This document shows positions 16,454-26,702 of a DNA stretch of 64,000 bases, piece after piece (the first letter of the stretch is position 1; every line of letters starts with the position of its first letter). Both the position numbers and the translations under genes were made by a program. Below the pieces are notes generated by a model that was not told the origin of the DNA, ran no database searches, and saw only the letters and a list, made by a program, of their open reading frames with translations. The DNA is from Chelativorans xinjiangensis (GTDB lineage Bacteria; Pseudomonadota; Alphaproteobacteria; Rhizobiales; Rhizobiaceae). The DNA lies in assembly GCF_009812055.1 (NCBI RefSeq), contig NZ_WQNH01000001.1:124001-188000 (forward strand), written 5' to 3'.

Positions 16454-17980
16454 ATGACGAAGCTACGGTCGTTCTTCACCGCATCGGCGCTCGCCGCGTC
16501 CTTCGGTGCCCTGTCCCTGCCTGCCCAGGCGGAAGGGGTGATCGACGTCGCCATCATCGGCGAGCCGGACACGCTCGACCCGATGATGTCGACCAAGGAT
16601 GTGGTCAGCACGGTGACGCAGCACTTCTACGAGACGCTGTTCACCTTCAACGGCAACTGGGAGGTCGTGCCGCTTCTGGCAGATGCGATGCCGACCATCG
16701 CCGAGGAGGGCAAGCACTACACCATCCCCATCCGCCAGGGCGTGACCTTCCACGACGGCTCGACGATGGATGCCAATGACGTCGTCGATTCGCTGAAGCG
16801 CTGGACCGAGGTGGCCACCCGCGGCAAGGGCGTCGCCGACAAGATCGCCTCGATCGAGGCCACCGACGACTACACGGTCGAGATCCGGATGAACGAGGCC
16901 TATTCGCCGCTTCTGTCGCTGCTCGCCTTTTCCAACTCGGCCGCGGCCATCTATCCGCAGGAGAACATCTCCGAGACCATCGGGGAGGTGATCGGCACAG
17001 GTCCTTACAAGCTCGTCGAGCACCGCCCCGACCAGTTCCTCCAGGTGGAAAGGTTCGAGGACTACGCCTCGCGTGACGAACCCTCGAATGCCGCGGGCGG
17101 CGCGCGCAAGCAGGTCCTCGACGAGATCCGCTTCGTGCCCGTCCCCGACCCCAACACGCGCCTCGAGGGGCTGATGTCCGGCCAGTACCACTTTGCCGAA
17201 GGCCTGGAGACGGAAGCCTTTTCGCGGCTCGAGGGAAGCGAGACGGCCGAGCCGGTGCTCCTGCGCCCCTTCGGCTGGCCGGTCTTCGCCTTCAACCACA
17301 AAGCCGGGCTGATGACCGACCTGAACGTCCGCCGCGCCGTGCAGGCGGCGCTGTCGCCGGACGATATGCTCTATGCCGCCTTCGGCGACGAGAACTTCTT
17401 CGTCGTCGACGGGCCGCTCTATCCGGAAGGCTATGTCTGGCGCAACGAGGCAGGCATCGAGAACTACGCCCAGGCCGATGCCGAACGCGCGGCGGAATAT
17501 CTGGAAGAGGCCGGCTATGACGGAACGCCGCTCAGGATCCTGACCTCGCACCAGTACGAGTTCCACTTCAAGATGGCCGAGGTGGCGAAGGTCAACCTCG
17601 AGGCGGCCGGCTTCACCGTCGATATGCAGGTGGTCGACTGGGCAACGCTCGGCGAGCGCCGCAACGTGCCGGACCTGTGGGACATCTACATCACCCACTC
17701 GCCCTTCCTGCCGGAGCCGGCGTTGACCAGCCTCTACAACACCGCCTCCAACACCGGGTGGGCGGACGAGGAGAAGGAGAAGGTGCTCAACGCCTTCACC
17801 TCCGAGACCGATCCGGAGAAGCGCGCCGAACTCTTCACGGAGCTGCAGCGCCTGGTCTACGAGCAGGCGGCCTTCTACAAGGTCGGCGGCTTCAACGCCC
17901 TGATGGGCAAGAGCCGGAAGCTTGAAGGCATGGACGAAACGCCCTGGCCGTTCTTCTGGAACGCCTCGCTGGCCGAGTAG
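16454..17980 (+). CDS. ABC transporter substrate-binding protein, family 5
   Basis: 508 aa with a Sec signal peptide (MTKLRSFFTASALAASFGAL...AQA, cleavage near residue 26). The mature part has the family-5 pattern: EPDTLDPMMSTKDV at the N-terminus, IRQGVTFHDGSTMDANDVVDSL and VRRAVQAALSPDDMLYAAFG. This is the periplasmic receptor of the operon 16454-23492. A good ribosome binding site (AGAGGAG) precedes it. A hairpin directly follows the stop, which would favour higher levels of this protein than of the permeases. The operon also encodes a deacetylase and a RidA protein, and a SelA-like enzyme lies beyond, so the ligand may be an amino-acid derivative (inference). Confidence 0.92.
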   Translation: MTKLRSFFTASALAASFGALSLPAQAEGVIDVAIIGEPDTLDPMMSTKDVVSTVTQHFYETLFTFNGNWEVVPLLADAMPTIAEEGKHYTIPIRQGVTFHDGSTMDANDVVDSLKRWTEVATRGKGVADKIASIEATDDYTVEIRMNEAYSPLLSLLAFSNSAAAIYPQENISETIGEVIGTGPYKLVEHRPDQFLQVERFEDYASRDEPSNAAGGARKQVLDEIRFVPVPDPNTRLEGLMSGQYHFAEGLETEAFSRLEGSETAEPVLLRPFGWPVFAFNHKAGLMTDLNVRRAVQAALSPDDMLYAAFGDENFFVVDGPLYPEGYVWRNEAGIENYAQADAERAAEYLEEAGYDGTPLRILTSHQYEFHFKMAEVAKVNLEAAGFTVDMQVVDWATLGERRNVPDLWDIYITHSPFLPEPALTSLYNTASNTGWADEEKEKVLNAFTSETDPEKRAELFTELQRLVYEQAAFYKVGGFNALMGKSRKLEGMDETPWPFFWNASLAE

Positions 17981-17988
17981 ACCGAACC

Positions 17989-18011
17989 GGCGGGCGCCAT
18001 CCGCGCCCGCC
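17989..18011 (+). promoter_or_regulatory. Hairpin between binding-protein and permease genes
   Basis: GGCGGGCGC, a 5-nt loop, then GCGCCCGCC: a perfect 9-bp GC stem 8 nt after the stop codon, with no T-run. It is probably a transcript stabiliser or partial attenuator that raises binding-protein stoichiometry rather than a full terminator. Confidence 0.6.
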
Positions 18012-18045
18012 ACTTAACGCCCGGCTTTAAGCTCCCAGGCCTATC

Positions 18046-18987
18046 ATGCTGACTTATATCGCTAAACGCTTCGTTGGTATGGCCGTCGTCATGTTTATCG
18101 TGCTGACGGTGGTCTTCGTCATCGTCCGGCTGGCGCCGGGCGATCCGGCAGCCCTTATGCTGGGGCCGGAGGCGACGCCCGAGGACGCGATGGCGCTGCG
18201 CGAGAGGCTCGGCCTCAACCGGCCGATCTTCGTCCAGTATGCCAGCTTCCTGGGGCAGATCGCCTCGGGCGACCTCGGCTCGTCCCTCTTCTTCAACCGC
18301 CCGGTTCTCGACGTCCTGGCGGGGCGCGCCGAGCCGACCGTTTTCTTGAGTCTCTTCTCGCTGATCATCGCAATCGTGATCGCCCTGCCGATCGGCCTCG
18401 TCTCCGCCTACACCCGCGGCTCCCTGTTCGACCAGGCGTCCGTGTCGACGGCGATGCTGGCGGCCTCCGTGCCCAGCTTCTGGACCGGGCTCCTGTTCCA
18501 GCAATATCTCGCCACCAAGACGGGCTGGTTTCCGGTCGCCGGCTATGGCGGACCGGACGCCGACTTCTTCGACCGCATGCGCCACCTCATCCTGCCGTCG
18601 ATCGTGCTCGGCATCGTCAATTCGGCACTCATCCTGCGCTTCTCGCGCGCCGCCATGCTCGATGTGCTCTCGGACGACTTCGTGCGCACCGCCCGTGCCA
18701 AGGGCATGAGCGAGTGGCGGGTCGTGCTGCGTCATGCATTGAAGAACGCGCTGATCCCGATCGTCACCGTCGTCGGCCTCACCTTCGCGCTGCTGATTTC
18801 GGGTGCTGTGGTGACGGAGCGGGTCTTCAACCTTCCCGGCATCGGCTCGCTGGTCGTCGGCGCGGTGCTGCGCCGCGACTATCCGGTCATCCAGGGAACG
18901 CTGATCGTCGTCGCCGGGCTCTACGTCCTCATCAACTTCCTGGTCGATATGCTCTACCTCGCCATCGACCCTCGCGTGAAATACTGA
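18046..18987 (+). CDS. ABC transporter permease, DppB type
   Basis: 313 aa. The typical start MLTYIAKRFVGMAVVMFIVL gives the first membrane helix, followed by RLAPGDPAALMLG in the periplasmic loop. Six helices are apparent. The EAA loop is DDFVRTARAKGMSEWRVVLRHALKN. The C-terminus, LVDMLYLAIDPRVKY, is diagnostic of the family. It forms the membrane channel with the DppC-type permease 10 nt downstream. Confidence 0.94.
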   Translation: MLTYIAKRFVGMAVVMFIVLTVVFVIVRLAPGDPAALMLGPEATPEDAMALRERLGLNRPIFVQYASFLGQIASGDLGSSLFFNRPVLDVLAGRAEPTVFLSLFSLIIAIVIALPIGLVSAYTRGSLFDQASVSTAMLAASVPSFWTGLLFQQYLATKTGWFPVAGYGGPDADFFDRMRHLILPSIVLGIVNSALILRFSRAAMLDVLSDDFVRTARAKGMSEWRVVLRHALKNALIPIVTVVGLTFALLISGAVVTERVFNLPGIGSLVVGAVLRRDYPVIQGTLIVVAGLYVLINFLVDMLYLAIDPRVKY

Positions 18988-18997
18988 GGGGCCGGCC

Positions 18998-19858
18998 ATG
19001 GCAGACACCACGTCCATGCCCATGGAAGCGAGCCTCGCGAAGGTGCTGGTGCAGCGCCGGGCCGTCATTCTCGGCCTCGTCATCCTGGCCGTCTTCGGGG
19101 CGGCAGCCATCCTCGCCCCCGTGATCACACCCTTCGAGCCGGCCGCCATGTCGGTGCGCAACCGCCTGACGGCGCCGAACGCCACCTGGTGGCTCGGCAC
19201 GGACGAATTCGGCCGCGATATCTTCACCCGCCTCATCTACGCGGGCAGGGTCTCGCTGCTGGTCGGCGGCGGCGTCGCCATTATATCCTCTCTCATCGGC
19301 ATCGCATTGGGTCTGGCGGGCGGCTTCTTCCGCCGCCTCGACGGCCCGGTGTCGCGGGTGATCGACGCCATGATGGCCTTCCCCGACATCCTTTTGGCGA
19401 TCTCGCTGGTCGCCGCCCTCGGCGGCTCGCTTATCAACGTGGTCCTGGCGCTGTCGATCGTCTACGCGCCGCGCATTGCCCGCGTCGTGCGCGCCTCCAC
19501 CCTCGTCATCCGCGAGCTCGCCTATGTGGAGGCGGCCCGCGCGCTGGGTGTGGCCACCTGGCGCATCCTCGTCCATCACCTTTTGCGCAACATGGTCTCG
19601 CCCATCATCGTCCAGGCGACCTTCATCTTCGCTTATGCGATGCTCGCCGAGGCGGGGCTTTCCTTCCTTGGCGTCGGCATCGACCCGGAGACCCCCACCT
19701 GGGGCACCATGATCAACACCGGTCGCCAGTATATCGACACGGCCGGCTGGATGATCCTCTTCCCCGGCATCTCGATCACGCTGTGCGTGCTGGCGCTGCA
19801 GCTCGTCGGCGACGGTCTGCGCGACGCGCTCGACCCGCGCATCTCCAAGGAGCTTTGA
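18998..19858 (+). CDS. ABC transporter permease, DppC type
   Basis: 286 aa. After a short cytosolic N-terminus comes a membrane helix (VILGLVILAVFGAAAILAP), then WWLGTDEFGRDIFTRLIYAG, the standard DppC entry into the permease domain. The EAA loop is VEAARALGVATWRILVHHLLRN, and the C-terminus LQLVGDGLRDALDPRISKEL is typical. It is separated from the deacetylase start by two bases (stop 19858, ATG 19861), showing tight operon structure. Confidence 0.94.
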   Translation: MADTTSMPMEASLAKVLVQRRAVILGLVILAVFGAAAILAPVITPFEPAAMSVRNRLTAPNATWWLGTDEFGRDIFTRLIYAGRVSLLVGGGVAIISSLIGIALGLAGGFFRRLDGPVSRVIDAMMAFPDILLAISLVAALGGSLINVVLALSIVYAPRIARVVRASTLVIRELAYVEAARALGVATWRILVHHLLRNMVSPIIVQATFIFAYAMLAEAGLSFLGVGIDPETPTWGTMINTGRQYIDTAGWMILFPGISITLCVLALQLVGDGLRDALDPRISKEL

Positions 19859-19860
19859 GA

Positions 19861-20983
19861 ATGGCGCTTCTCCTCAGGAATTTCCGCCTCGTCGGCTTCG
19901 GGGATGCAAGCGCCAGCGAGATCGCCGTCGGCGCCGACGGCTCTATCGCCGCGAAGGCCGATGCGGGTGCCAGGATCATCGACTGCGGCGGTGCCTGGCT
20001 CTCGCCCGGCTGGGCGGACCTTCACGTGCATGTTTGGCACGGCGGCACGGACATCTCCATCCGCGCCGACGAGGCGGGCCTGAAACGCGGCGTCACCGCC
20101 ATGGCCGATGCGGGCTCGGCCGGCGAGGCGACGTTCCATGGCCTGCGCGAATATGTCATCGAGCGGCAGCGGGAGACGATCAAGGCCTTCGTCAACATCG
20201 GCTCCATCGGCCTCGTCGCCTGCAACCGCGTGCCGGAACTGATCGACGAGCGCTTCATCGACGTCGATCGCACGCTTGCCGTCATCGAGAAGAACCGCGA
20301 CGTGGTGTGCGGGGTCAAGGTGCGCTCCAGCGGCGTCATCGTCGGCGCCTGGGGCATCACGCCTTTGCAGATCGGCAAGCGCGTGGCCGAAATCGCCGGG
20401 CTGCCGCTGATGGTGCATATCGGCGAGCCGCCGCCGGTGCTCGACCAGGTTCTCGACCTGTTGTCGCCGGGCGACGTGGTCACCCACTGCTTCAACGGCA
20501 AGCGCGGCGGCTCGATCACCGACACGGAGGCCTTGTTCGCCCACGCGAAGAGGCTGGCGGAGGCCGGCGTGCGCATGGACATCGGCCATGGCGCGGCCTC
20601 CTACAGCTTCACTGTTGCAAAGGAGAGCATCCGCCAGAGCCTCAAGCCGTTCTCCATCTCCACAGACCTGCACGGTCACGATCTCGATGGCCCGGTCTTC
20701 GACCTGGCGACCACCGCCTCCAAGCTTCTCGCCGCAGGCTTGAGCTTCGAGGAGTGCGTCGACGGTATCGCCGCCAACCCGCGCGCCTTCCTCGGCCTTG
20801 ATGCCGCACCGCTGGCGCCGGGCAGCCGTGCCGACTTCACGGTCTTCGACCTTGCCGACAGCGACGAAGAAGCGCGCGACAGCCAGGGCAACGTGTTGCG
20901 GCTTGAGAAGACGTTCGAGCCGAGGTTAGCCATCCTTGGCGCCGTCGCAACACCCGCGGCGAGGGCCGGACGGGAGGGCAGCG

Positions 20984-20991
<8 letters not shown>
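19861..20991 (+). CDS. Amidohydrolase/deacetylase-family metallohydrolase (Atu3266/EF_0837-like)
   Basis: 376 aa. Metal ligands of the amidohydrolase superfamily are visible: [10 protein letters not shown] (first strand HxH, ~residues 58-60), GVKVRSSG (a candidate carboxylated-lysine site), [19 protein letters not shown] and a late Asp in STDLHGHD. An N-terminal beta-sandwich ([25 protein letters not shown]) and the C-terminal [11 protein letters not shown] are usual for the superfamily. The Atu3266/EF_0837 group includes an enzyme reported to deacetylate N-acetyl-(R)-mandelate-type compounds, and its genes often neighbour SelA-like PLP enzymes. That is also the case here (24378-25607). It probably removes an acyl group from the imported compound. 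The start is 2 nt after the permease stop. Confidence 0.85.
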
Positions 20992-22032
<1,041 letters not shown>

Positions 22033-22033
<1 letters not shown>

Positions 22034-23004
22034 TGGGCGCGATGGAAAGTCAGGATACCCTCCTCGCCGTCGAAGGTCTGTCTAAAACGTTTCAAACAGG
22101 CGCCGGCGACGTGCATGCGCTGAAAGATGTGAGCTTTTCCATCCCGCGCGGCAGCGTTGTGGGGCTCGTGGGGGAGTCCGGATCGGGCAAGACGACGCTC
22201 GGCCGCTGCCTCCTGCGCCTGGTGGAGCCCTCCGGTGGTGCCGTCCGCTTCGACGGTACGGACCTTTTGGCGCTCGGGAGCGCTGAGATGAAGCGCATGC
22301 GAAAGCGCATGCAGATCATCTTCCAGGACCCCTTCTCCTCGCTCAATCCCAGGATGCGCGTGCGTGACATCATCGGCGAGGCACTGGTCACCCACGGCAT
22401 CGGCAAAAGCCGCACCGAGCGCCGCGACCTTACCGCAGGACTGCTCGAGGAGGTGGGGCTGAAGGCAGACCATCTGAGCCGCTTCCCGCATGAGTTCTCC
22501 GGCGGCCAGCGCCAGCGCATCGGCATCGCAAGGGCGCTCGCGGTCGAGCCGGAATTCATCGTCGCCGACGAGGCGGTCTCCGCGCTCGACGTTTCGGTGC
22601 AGGCGCAGATCCTCAACCTGATGCAGGATCTGAGGGAACGGCGCAGCCTCACCATCCTCTTCATCGCCCATGATCTGTCCGTCGTCGAATATCTGTGCGA
22701 GGAGATCGTCGTGCTCTATCTGGGGCGCGTGGTGGAGAGCGGCACGGCAAGGAAGCTCTATGCCGAACCCGCGCATCCTTATACACGGGCGCTGCTTTCG
22801 GCCGCGCCCGTGGCCGACCCGGATGCCGTGCGCAACAGACAGGTGCTCAAGGGCGAGATCCCGAGCCCGCTGTCCCCGCCGTCAGGCTGCGTCTTCCGTA
22901 CCCGCTGCAGTTTCGCCGACGAGGCCTGTGCCATGCAGGTGCCTGGCCCCGTCGTCCTTTCCGAACACCAGACCTCCCATTGTTTGAAAGCAGGTAGCAT
23001 TTGA
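22033..23004 (+). CDS. ABC transporter ATP-binding protein, DppF type
   Basis: 323 aa from ATG at 22033, which overlaps the preceding TGA by one base; GGAG lies 8 nt upstream. Walker A is GESGSGKTT, the signature FSGGQRQR, Walker [12 protein letters not shown] and the switch FIAHDLS. The C-terminal Cys motif is GCVFRTRCSFADEAC. It pairs with the preceding ATPase. The stop overlaps the RidA start (TGATG), so the catabolic gene is translationally coupled to the transporter. Confidence 0.93.
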
Positions 23005-23492
23005 TGAGACAGGTAGATCGCGCGCTCGACACGCCCGAGAGCCGGCTCGCCTTGCGCGGGCTGGCGCTGCCCGACCGGGCGCCCCGGCCGATCGGCAATT
23101 TCCGCAACGTCATGCGGATCGGCTCGCTGCTCTACGTCTCGGGCCAGGGGCCGGTGGAAGCCGGCGGCGGCTTGAAGACCGGCAAGGTCGGCGGCGACGT
23201 GACGGCCGAGGAAGCGCGCCTCCACGCCGAACTCGTCGGGCTCAACCTTCTCGCCGTCCTGAAGGATTATCTGGGCGACCTCGCCGAGGTGCGGCAGGTC
23301 ATCAAGATCTTCGGCATGGTCAATGCCGTGCCGGACTTTGCCGACCACCCTCACGTCGTCAACGGCTGCTCGGACCTTCTGTGCTCGATCCTCGGCGAGC
23401 GCGGCATTCACGCGCGGTCGGCGATCGGCGTCGGCTCGCTGCCCAACAACATCACGGTCGAGATAGAGGCCATCGTGGAGGCCGGCGCGTGA
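23004..23492 (+). CDS. RidA/YjgF/UK114-family protein
   Basis: 162 aa, close to the length of the longer RidA-like subfamily. It contains RIGSLLYVSGQGPV, LNLLAVLKDYLGDLAEVRQVIKIFGMVNA and a C-terminal LPNNITVEIEAIVEA, all typical of the chorismate-mutase-like trimer fold. RidA proteins hydrolyse enamine/imine intermediates released by PLP-dependent beta-eliminating enzymes. The proximity of a SelA-like PLP enzyme makes that role fitting. The Arg that contacts the imine carboxylate in classical RidA is not obvious (IHARSAIGVGSLPNN has Arg four residues earlier), so this may be a non-archetypal RidA. Confidence 0.88.
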   Translation: MRQVDRALDTPESRLALRGLALPDRAPRPIGNFRNVMRIGSLLYVSGQGPVEAGGGLKTGKVGGDVTAEEARLHAELVGLNLLAVLKDYLGDLAEVRQVIKIFGMVNAVPDFADHPHVVNGCSDLLCSILGERGIHARSAIGVGSLPNNITVEIEAIVEAGA

Positions 23493-23503
23493 AGAGCTGC
23501 GCT

Positions 23504-24313
23504 TCAGCCGGCCGTGTGCCCGAGGGCGCTTTCGACCGCAGCGGCGGCGGCCTTGACCTGGTCGGCGTAGAAATCGAGCTTCCGCCGCGCCTTTTCCTCC
23601 GCCAGCACGATGGAGATGGTCGCGGCGCAGGTGCCGGCCGCATCGCGGATCGGCGAGGCGATGCAGGCGACGGAGAACTCCGAAGCGCCAAGCTGCACGG
23701 CCAGCCGGTTCTGGAAATCCTCACCCGCCTGCTCGGCCAGCCGCACCGCACCAAGCTCCGCCCGGCCTGTCGGCGAGGGCTGGGAATAGCGCTCGAAGGC
23801 CGCACGGCGTTCCTTCAGCGGCAGGTGCCCCAGAAGCAGCCGGCCAGAGGCCGTCCAGTTGACCGGGACCCTGGTGCCGACATCGGAGGAGATGCGGAAA
23901 TGGCTGTCGCCGTCGGCCATGGCGGTGACCACCATCATGCCCTCGTCGCGGCTGCAGATCTGCACCGTCTCGCCGATGGCGGCGCACAGCCGCACCATCT
24001 CGCGTTTGGCCTCGACCAGAAGATCGACCTTGGCCTGATAGGCAAGGCCGTAGCGAAGAAGCCGCGGCCCGAGCCAGATCAGCCCGCCTTCCACTTTGGT
24101 CAGCATGCGGCGCGCGGTGAGCTCATCGACGATGGAATAGACCGTCGACATCGGCGCGCGGACAGACTTGGCGATGTCGTAGGCGCTCGCCGGCACGCCC
24201 TTCTCGGTCAGCGCGTCGAGAATCTGGATGGAACGCTCGATGCCGCTGACGCGCGAACGCGGCGCCTTCGCGGCCTTTTCCCGAACGTTTCTGTCCTCTA
24301 CGGCCTTGTCCAC
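23504..24313 (-). CDS. IclR-family transcriptional regulator
   Basis: 269 aa from GTG at 24313, preceded by AGGA at 9 nt; an upstream in-frame GTG at 24367 would add 18 residues through the operator-like region and is less likely. The winged helix spans ~residues 25-85 (IERSIQILDALTEKGVPASAYDIAKSV then STVYSIVDEL). The effector domain ends with ASPIRDAAGTCAATISIV. It lies between the transporter operon and the divergent SelA-like gene. A near-palindrome at 24339-24363 and a matching site in the transporter promoter point to control of both units. Confidence 0.93.
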   Translation of the reverse strand: MDKAVEDRNVREKAAKAPRSRVSGIERSIQILDALTEKGVPASAYDIAKSVRAPMSTVYSIVDELTARRMLTKVEGGLIWLGPRLLRYGLAYQAKVDLLVEAKREMVRLCAAIGETVQICSRDEGMMVVTAMADGDSHFRISSDVGTRVPVNWTASGRLLLGHLPLKERRAAFERYSQPSPTGRAELGAVRLAEQAGEDFQNRLAVQLGASEFSVACIASPIRDAAGTCAATISIVLAEEKARRKLDFYADQVKAAAAAVESALGHTAG

Positions 24314-24338
24314 TCTAACGTGTCCTGAATTAATGGAG

Positions 24339-24363
24339 CCTATTCCATGATTATGGAGATAGG
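24339..24363. promoter_or_regulatory. Candidate IclR operator between divergent iclR and SelA-like genes
   Basis: CCTATTCCAT, 4-nt spacer GATT, then ATGGAGATAGG: an inverted repeat with one extra base in the right arm. The segment TATTCCATGATTATGGAG recurs with two changes at 16420-16437 (minus strand) in the transporter promoter. Both divergent genes start within 60 bp of it. Confidence 0.5.
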
Positions 24364-24377
24364 CCACAAATCACAAG

Positions 24378-25607
24378 ATGGAAACCATGTCCATGTCTTC
24401 CGATAACCAGGCCGACTGGTCCTTCTACGAGAAATCCGGGCTGACGCCGGTCATCAACGTCTCCGGCACGATGACCTCGCTCGGCGCCTCTATCGCCGTG
24501 TCACGGGCGGTGGAGGCGGTTGCCGGGATTCTGCCGCGCTTCGTTTTTATGCACGAGCTGCAGCGCATGGCGAGCGACACCATAGCCGAGGCCACCGGTG
24601 CGGAAGCCGGCTTCATAACGGCCTCAGCCTCGGCCGGCATCTCGCTCTCGGTCGCCGCGACGATCACCGGCATGGATGCCGGGCGGGCGGAGCTCCTGCC
24701 GCGGCGACCGGGCGAAAAGTGCGAGGCGGTCGTCCAGCTCGGCCATCTGTGCAACTACGGCGCCCCCGTCGGCCAGGCGGCCGAGCTTGCCGGCGCACGG
24801 CTGGTGCCCTTCGGCCAGTCGACCCATGTGCTCGACCATCAACTGCAGGCTGTCTTGGGCGAGGCTACCGCCTGCGGCCTCTACGTGGTCTCGCATCATG
24901 TCGTCGGGTACGGCCAGATGCCCCTTCCCCGTTTCGCCGAGCTGTGCCACGCCGCCGGTGTCCCCGTGATCGTCGACGCGGCGTCCGAGTACGATCTCCG
25001 CCGGTTCCTGCGCGAGGGCGCGGACCTCGTCATCTATTCGGCGCACAAGTTCCTCGGCGGGCCGACGGCCGGCATCGTCGCCGGCCGGCGCGACCTCGTC
25101 CGCGCCGCCTATCTGCAGAACCTCGGCATCGGCCGCGGCATGAAGGTCGGCAAGGAAAGCATCTTCGGCACGATTGCCGCGCTGAAGGCCTGGGCGGCGC
25201 GCGACCATGACGGGATCCGCCGCCGGGAGGCGGCGGCGCTTGCCCTGTGGCAGAAGGCACTCGCCGGACTTGCCGGCGTCAGAGCCGAGATCGTGCCCGA
25301 CCCGACGGGCAATCCCCTCGACCGGCTCAGGATCTCCGTCGACAGCAGCGCCGCGGGGGCGAGCGCCATGGCCATCGGCGTGGCACTGGCGGGGGAAAGA
25401 CCGGCCGTCATCGTCCGCGACCACGAGGCGGAGCTGGGCTACATCCAGCTCGACCCCTGCAACCTGGATGCCGGCCATGCCGAGATCGTCGCCGACCGCC
25501 TGCGGGCGGTCTTCGAAAGCGCCGCGCAAGGCGCCGTCGAAGAGCCGGACCCCGATCAACTGCGCAACCGCTCGGCGAGCGGATATCTTGCCTGGCTGGA
25601 GGAGTGA
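24378..25607 (+). CDS. SelA-like PLP-dependent enzyme (aminotransferase class V fold)
   Basis: 409 aa. The PLP lysine is evident in LVIYSAHKFLGGPTAG (~Lys 223), with the PLP-ring Asp in VPVIVDAASEYD. The fold matches the SelA/D-glucosaminate-6-phosphate ammonia-lyase group (DgaE-like). These are not selenocysteine synthases, and no Sec machinery or Sec codon is seen in this window. Relatives carry out alpha,beta-elimination of ammonia from amino sugars or D-amino acids. The combination with a deacetylase and RidA supports deacylation, then elimination, then imine hydrolysis (inference). The TGA stop is the first triplet of the inverted-repeat element at 25605-25953. Several Met codons occur at the start (METMSMSS), so the exact start is uncertain by up to six residues. 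Confidence 0.85.
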   Translation: METMSMSSDNQADWSFYEKSGLTPVINVSGTMTSLGASIAVSRAVEAVAGILPRFVFMHELQRMASDTIAEATGAEAGFITASASAGISLSVAATITGMDAGRAELLPRRPGEKCEAVVQLGHLCNYGAPVGQAAELAGARLVPFGQSTHVLDHQLQAVLGEATACGLYVVSHHVVGYGQMPLPRFAELCHAAGVPVIVDAASEYDLRRFLREGADLVIYSAHKFLGGPTAGIVAGRRDLVRAAYLQNLGIGRGMKVGKESIFGTIAALKAWAARDHDGIRRREAAALALWQKALAGLAGVRAEIVPDPTGNPLDRLRISVDSSAAGASAMAIGVALAGERPAVIVRDHEAELGYIQLDPCNLDAGHAEIVADRLRAVFESAAQGAVEEPDPDQLRNRSASGYLAWLEE

Positions 25608-25953
25608 TACCACCAGTGCTTAACTTTGACCGTTGGTGACGTGTCGGCGTTCAGGCCCGCTTCGCAGGAGCTTCAGCGAGGCTGAGCATGGATCCTCGGG
25701 TCAAGCCCCATACGCGCTAACATAAGTGCCGTCATCCCGGCCGAGCCCCCGGGTCTCGCCTTCGGCGAGCCCGAGGACAGGCTCCGCGAGAGCCGGGATC
25801 CATTCCGTGACATCACCGTTCCGGCCCGCTTCGCCGGAGCTTCAGCGAGGCGAGAATGGGTCCCGGACAGCCTCCGCCCTTGCGGGCTCCGGCTTCCGGG
25901 ATGACGGTGGAGGGGAAGCCGCCGACGATCAAAGTTAAGCGCCAGTGGTATCA
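25605..25953. mobile_element. 349-bp element with 28-bp terminal inverted repeats (MITE-like)
   Basis: The left end (25605-25632) begins TGATACCACCAGTGCTTAAC and the right end (25926-25953) is its complement at 24 of 28 positions, both sharing TGATACCAC and GCTTAACTTTGA. It has no coding potential. It encloses a CGTCATCCCGG-family repeat (25730-25905) and fills the 381-bp gap between the SelA-like gene and the toxin gene. No clear target duplication is seen. Confidence 0.65.
25730..25905. repeat. Palindromic intergenic repeat, CGTCATCCCGG family, copy 3 (nested)
   Basis: Starts CGTCATCCCGGCCGAGC and ends CTTCCGGGATGACG. It contains GGGATCCATTCCGTGAC and AATGGGTCCCGGACAGCC half-sites like those at 7804-7952 and 11362-11470. 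It is nested in the 349-bp inverted-repeat element. Confidence 0.75.
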
Positions 25954-25988
25954 GTGCCCACGGGAGGCTTCGCCGTCCATCGCGCCAG

Positions 25989-26702
25989 TCAAAGAATCCG
26001 GAACACCTGCCCGCTGCCGGCGTCGCGGTAGAGGTCGACGCGGCTGCCGTTCCAGTGGTAGTCGAGGTGCCGGCCCTGCACGGGGGTTGACGCACAGTCG
26101 GGATAGAAAAGGCCGGCGCATTCGCCGCCGGCGTGACGCACGCTCGGATAGGCGATGCCGTTTGAGCCTTCCGCGTGGAGCGTGGCGGCCAGCGCCTGGG
26201 CGGCGGCATAGTCTTCGGGATCGAGCGTCGGCGCCCATTGCCCGGCCTCGCCGCGCAGGTCGTGCAGCCTCGCATCCACGTCGAGCACGATTTCGCGGAA
26301 CTGCGAGGTCCAGCCGGGCGGCTCGCCGGTCGCGGCCATGAAGCGGCCGTGGTGGTGGATGGTCTCGAACAGCGCGGTCTCGAAGCGGCGGCCCGCATAG
26401 AGCACGCCGAAGCGGCCGGCGCTGAAGCGGCTCGGCCGGTCGGGGCTGACATGAACGAAGGGCGCCATCAGGTAGGACGCGCCGGGACCGGCCACGCGGC
26501 GGGCCGGCGGCACGAGGTCGAGATTGCCGATCGATTCCATCAGGCGCGGATTGGTCTTCTGCTCGGCCGAGAGAATGAGCGGCCAGTCGGCCGGGTCGGC
26601 GATATCCTCGAAAAGGTCTATGGGTGGAAAGACGCTGCGGACGATCCGCACCGCCCCTTTCCAGAAAACATGAGAGACGGGCGGGAGTGCAGCTGCGCTC
26701 AC
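25989..26702 (-). CDS. RES-domain toxin of a type II toxin-antitoxin pair
   Basis: 237 aa from GTG at 26702, which overlaps the antitoxin stop (GTGA). The RES core is visible as RFSAGRFGVLYAGRRFETALFETIHHHGRF (residue span ~88-120) with the conserved Arg and Glu. Later comes YPSVRHAGGECAGLFYPDC, another family landmark. RES toxins degrade or phosphorolyse NAD+ and cause stasis; the Xre partner neutralises them. Overlapping genes and partner identity support the call strongly. The gene ends 36 bp from the inverted-repeat element, within an accessory segment. Confidence 0.9.
   Translation of the reverse strand: MSAAALPPVSHVFWKGAVRIVRSVFPPIDLFEDIADPADWPLILSAEQKTNPRLMESIGNLDLVPPARRVAGPGASYLMAPFVHVSPDRPSRFSAGRFGVLYAGRRFETALFETIHHHGRFMAATGEPPGWTSQFREIVLDVDARLHDLRGEAGQWAPTLDPEDYAAAQALAATLHAEGSNGIAYPSVRHAGGECAGLFYPDCASTPVQGRHLDYHWNGSRVDLYRDAGSGQVFRIL

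Noticed and set aside
24378-25607. Selenocysteine synthase SelA, suggesting selenoprotein formate dehydrogenase
   Set aside because: The protein belongs to the SelA-like catabolic group, no SelB/SelD or SECIS is seen, and both formate dehydrogenases have Cys codons at the metal-ligand position.
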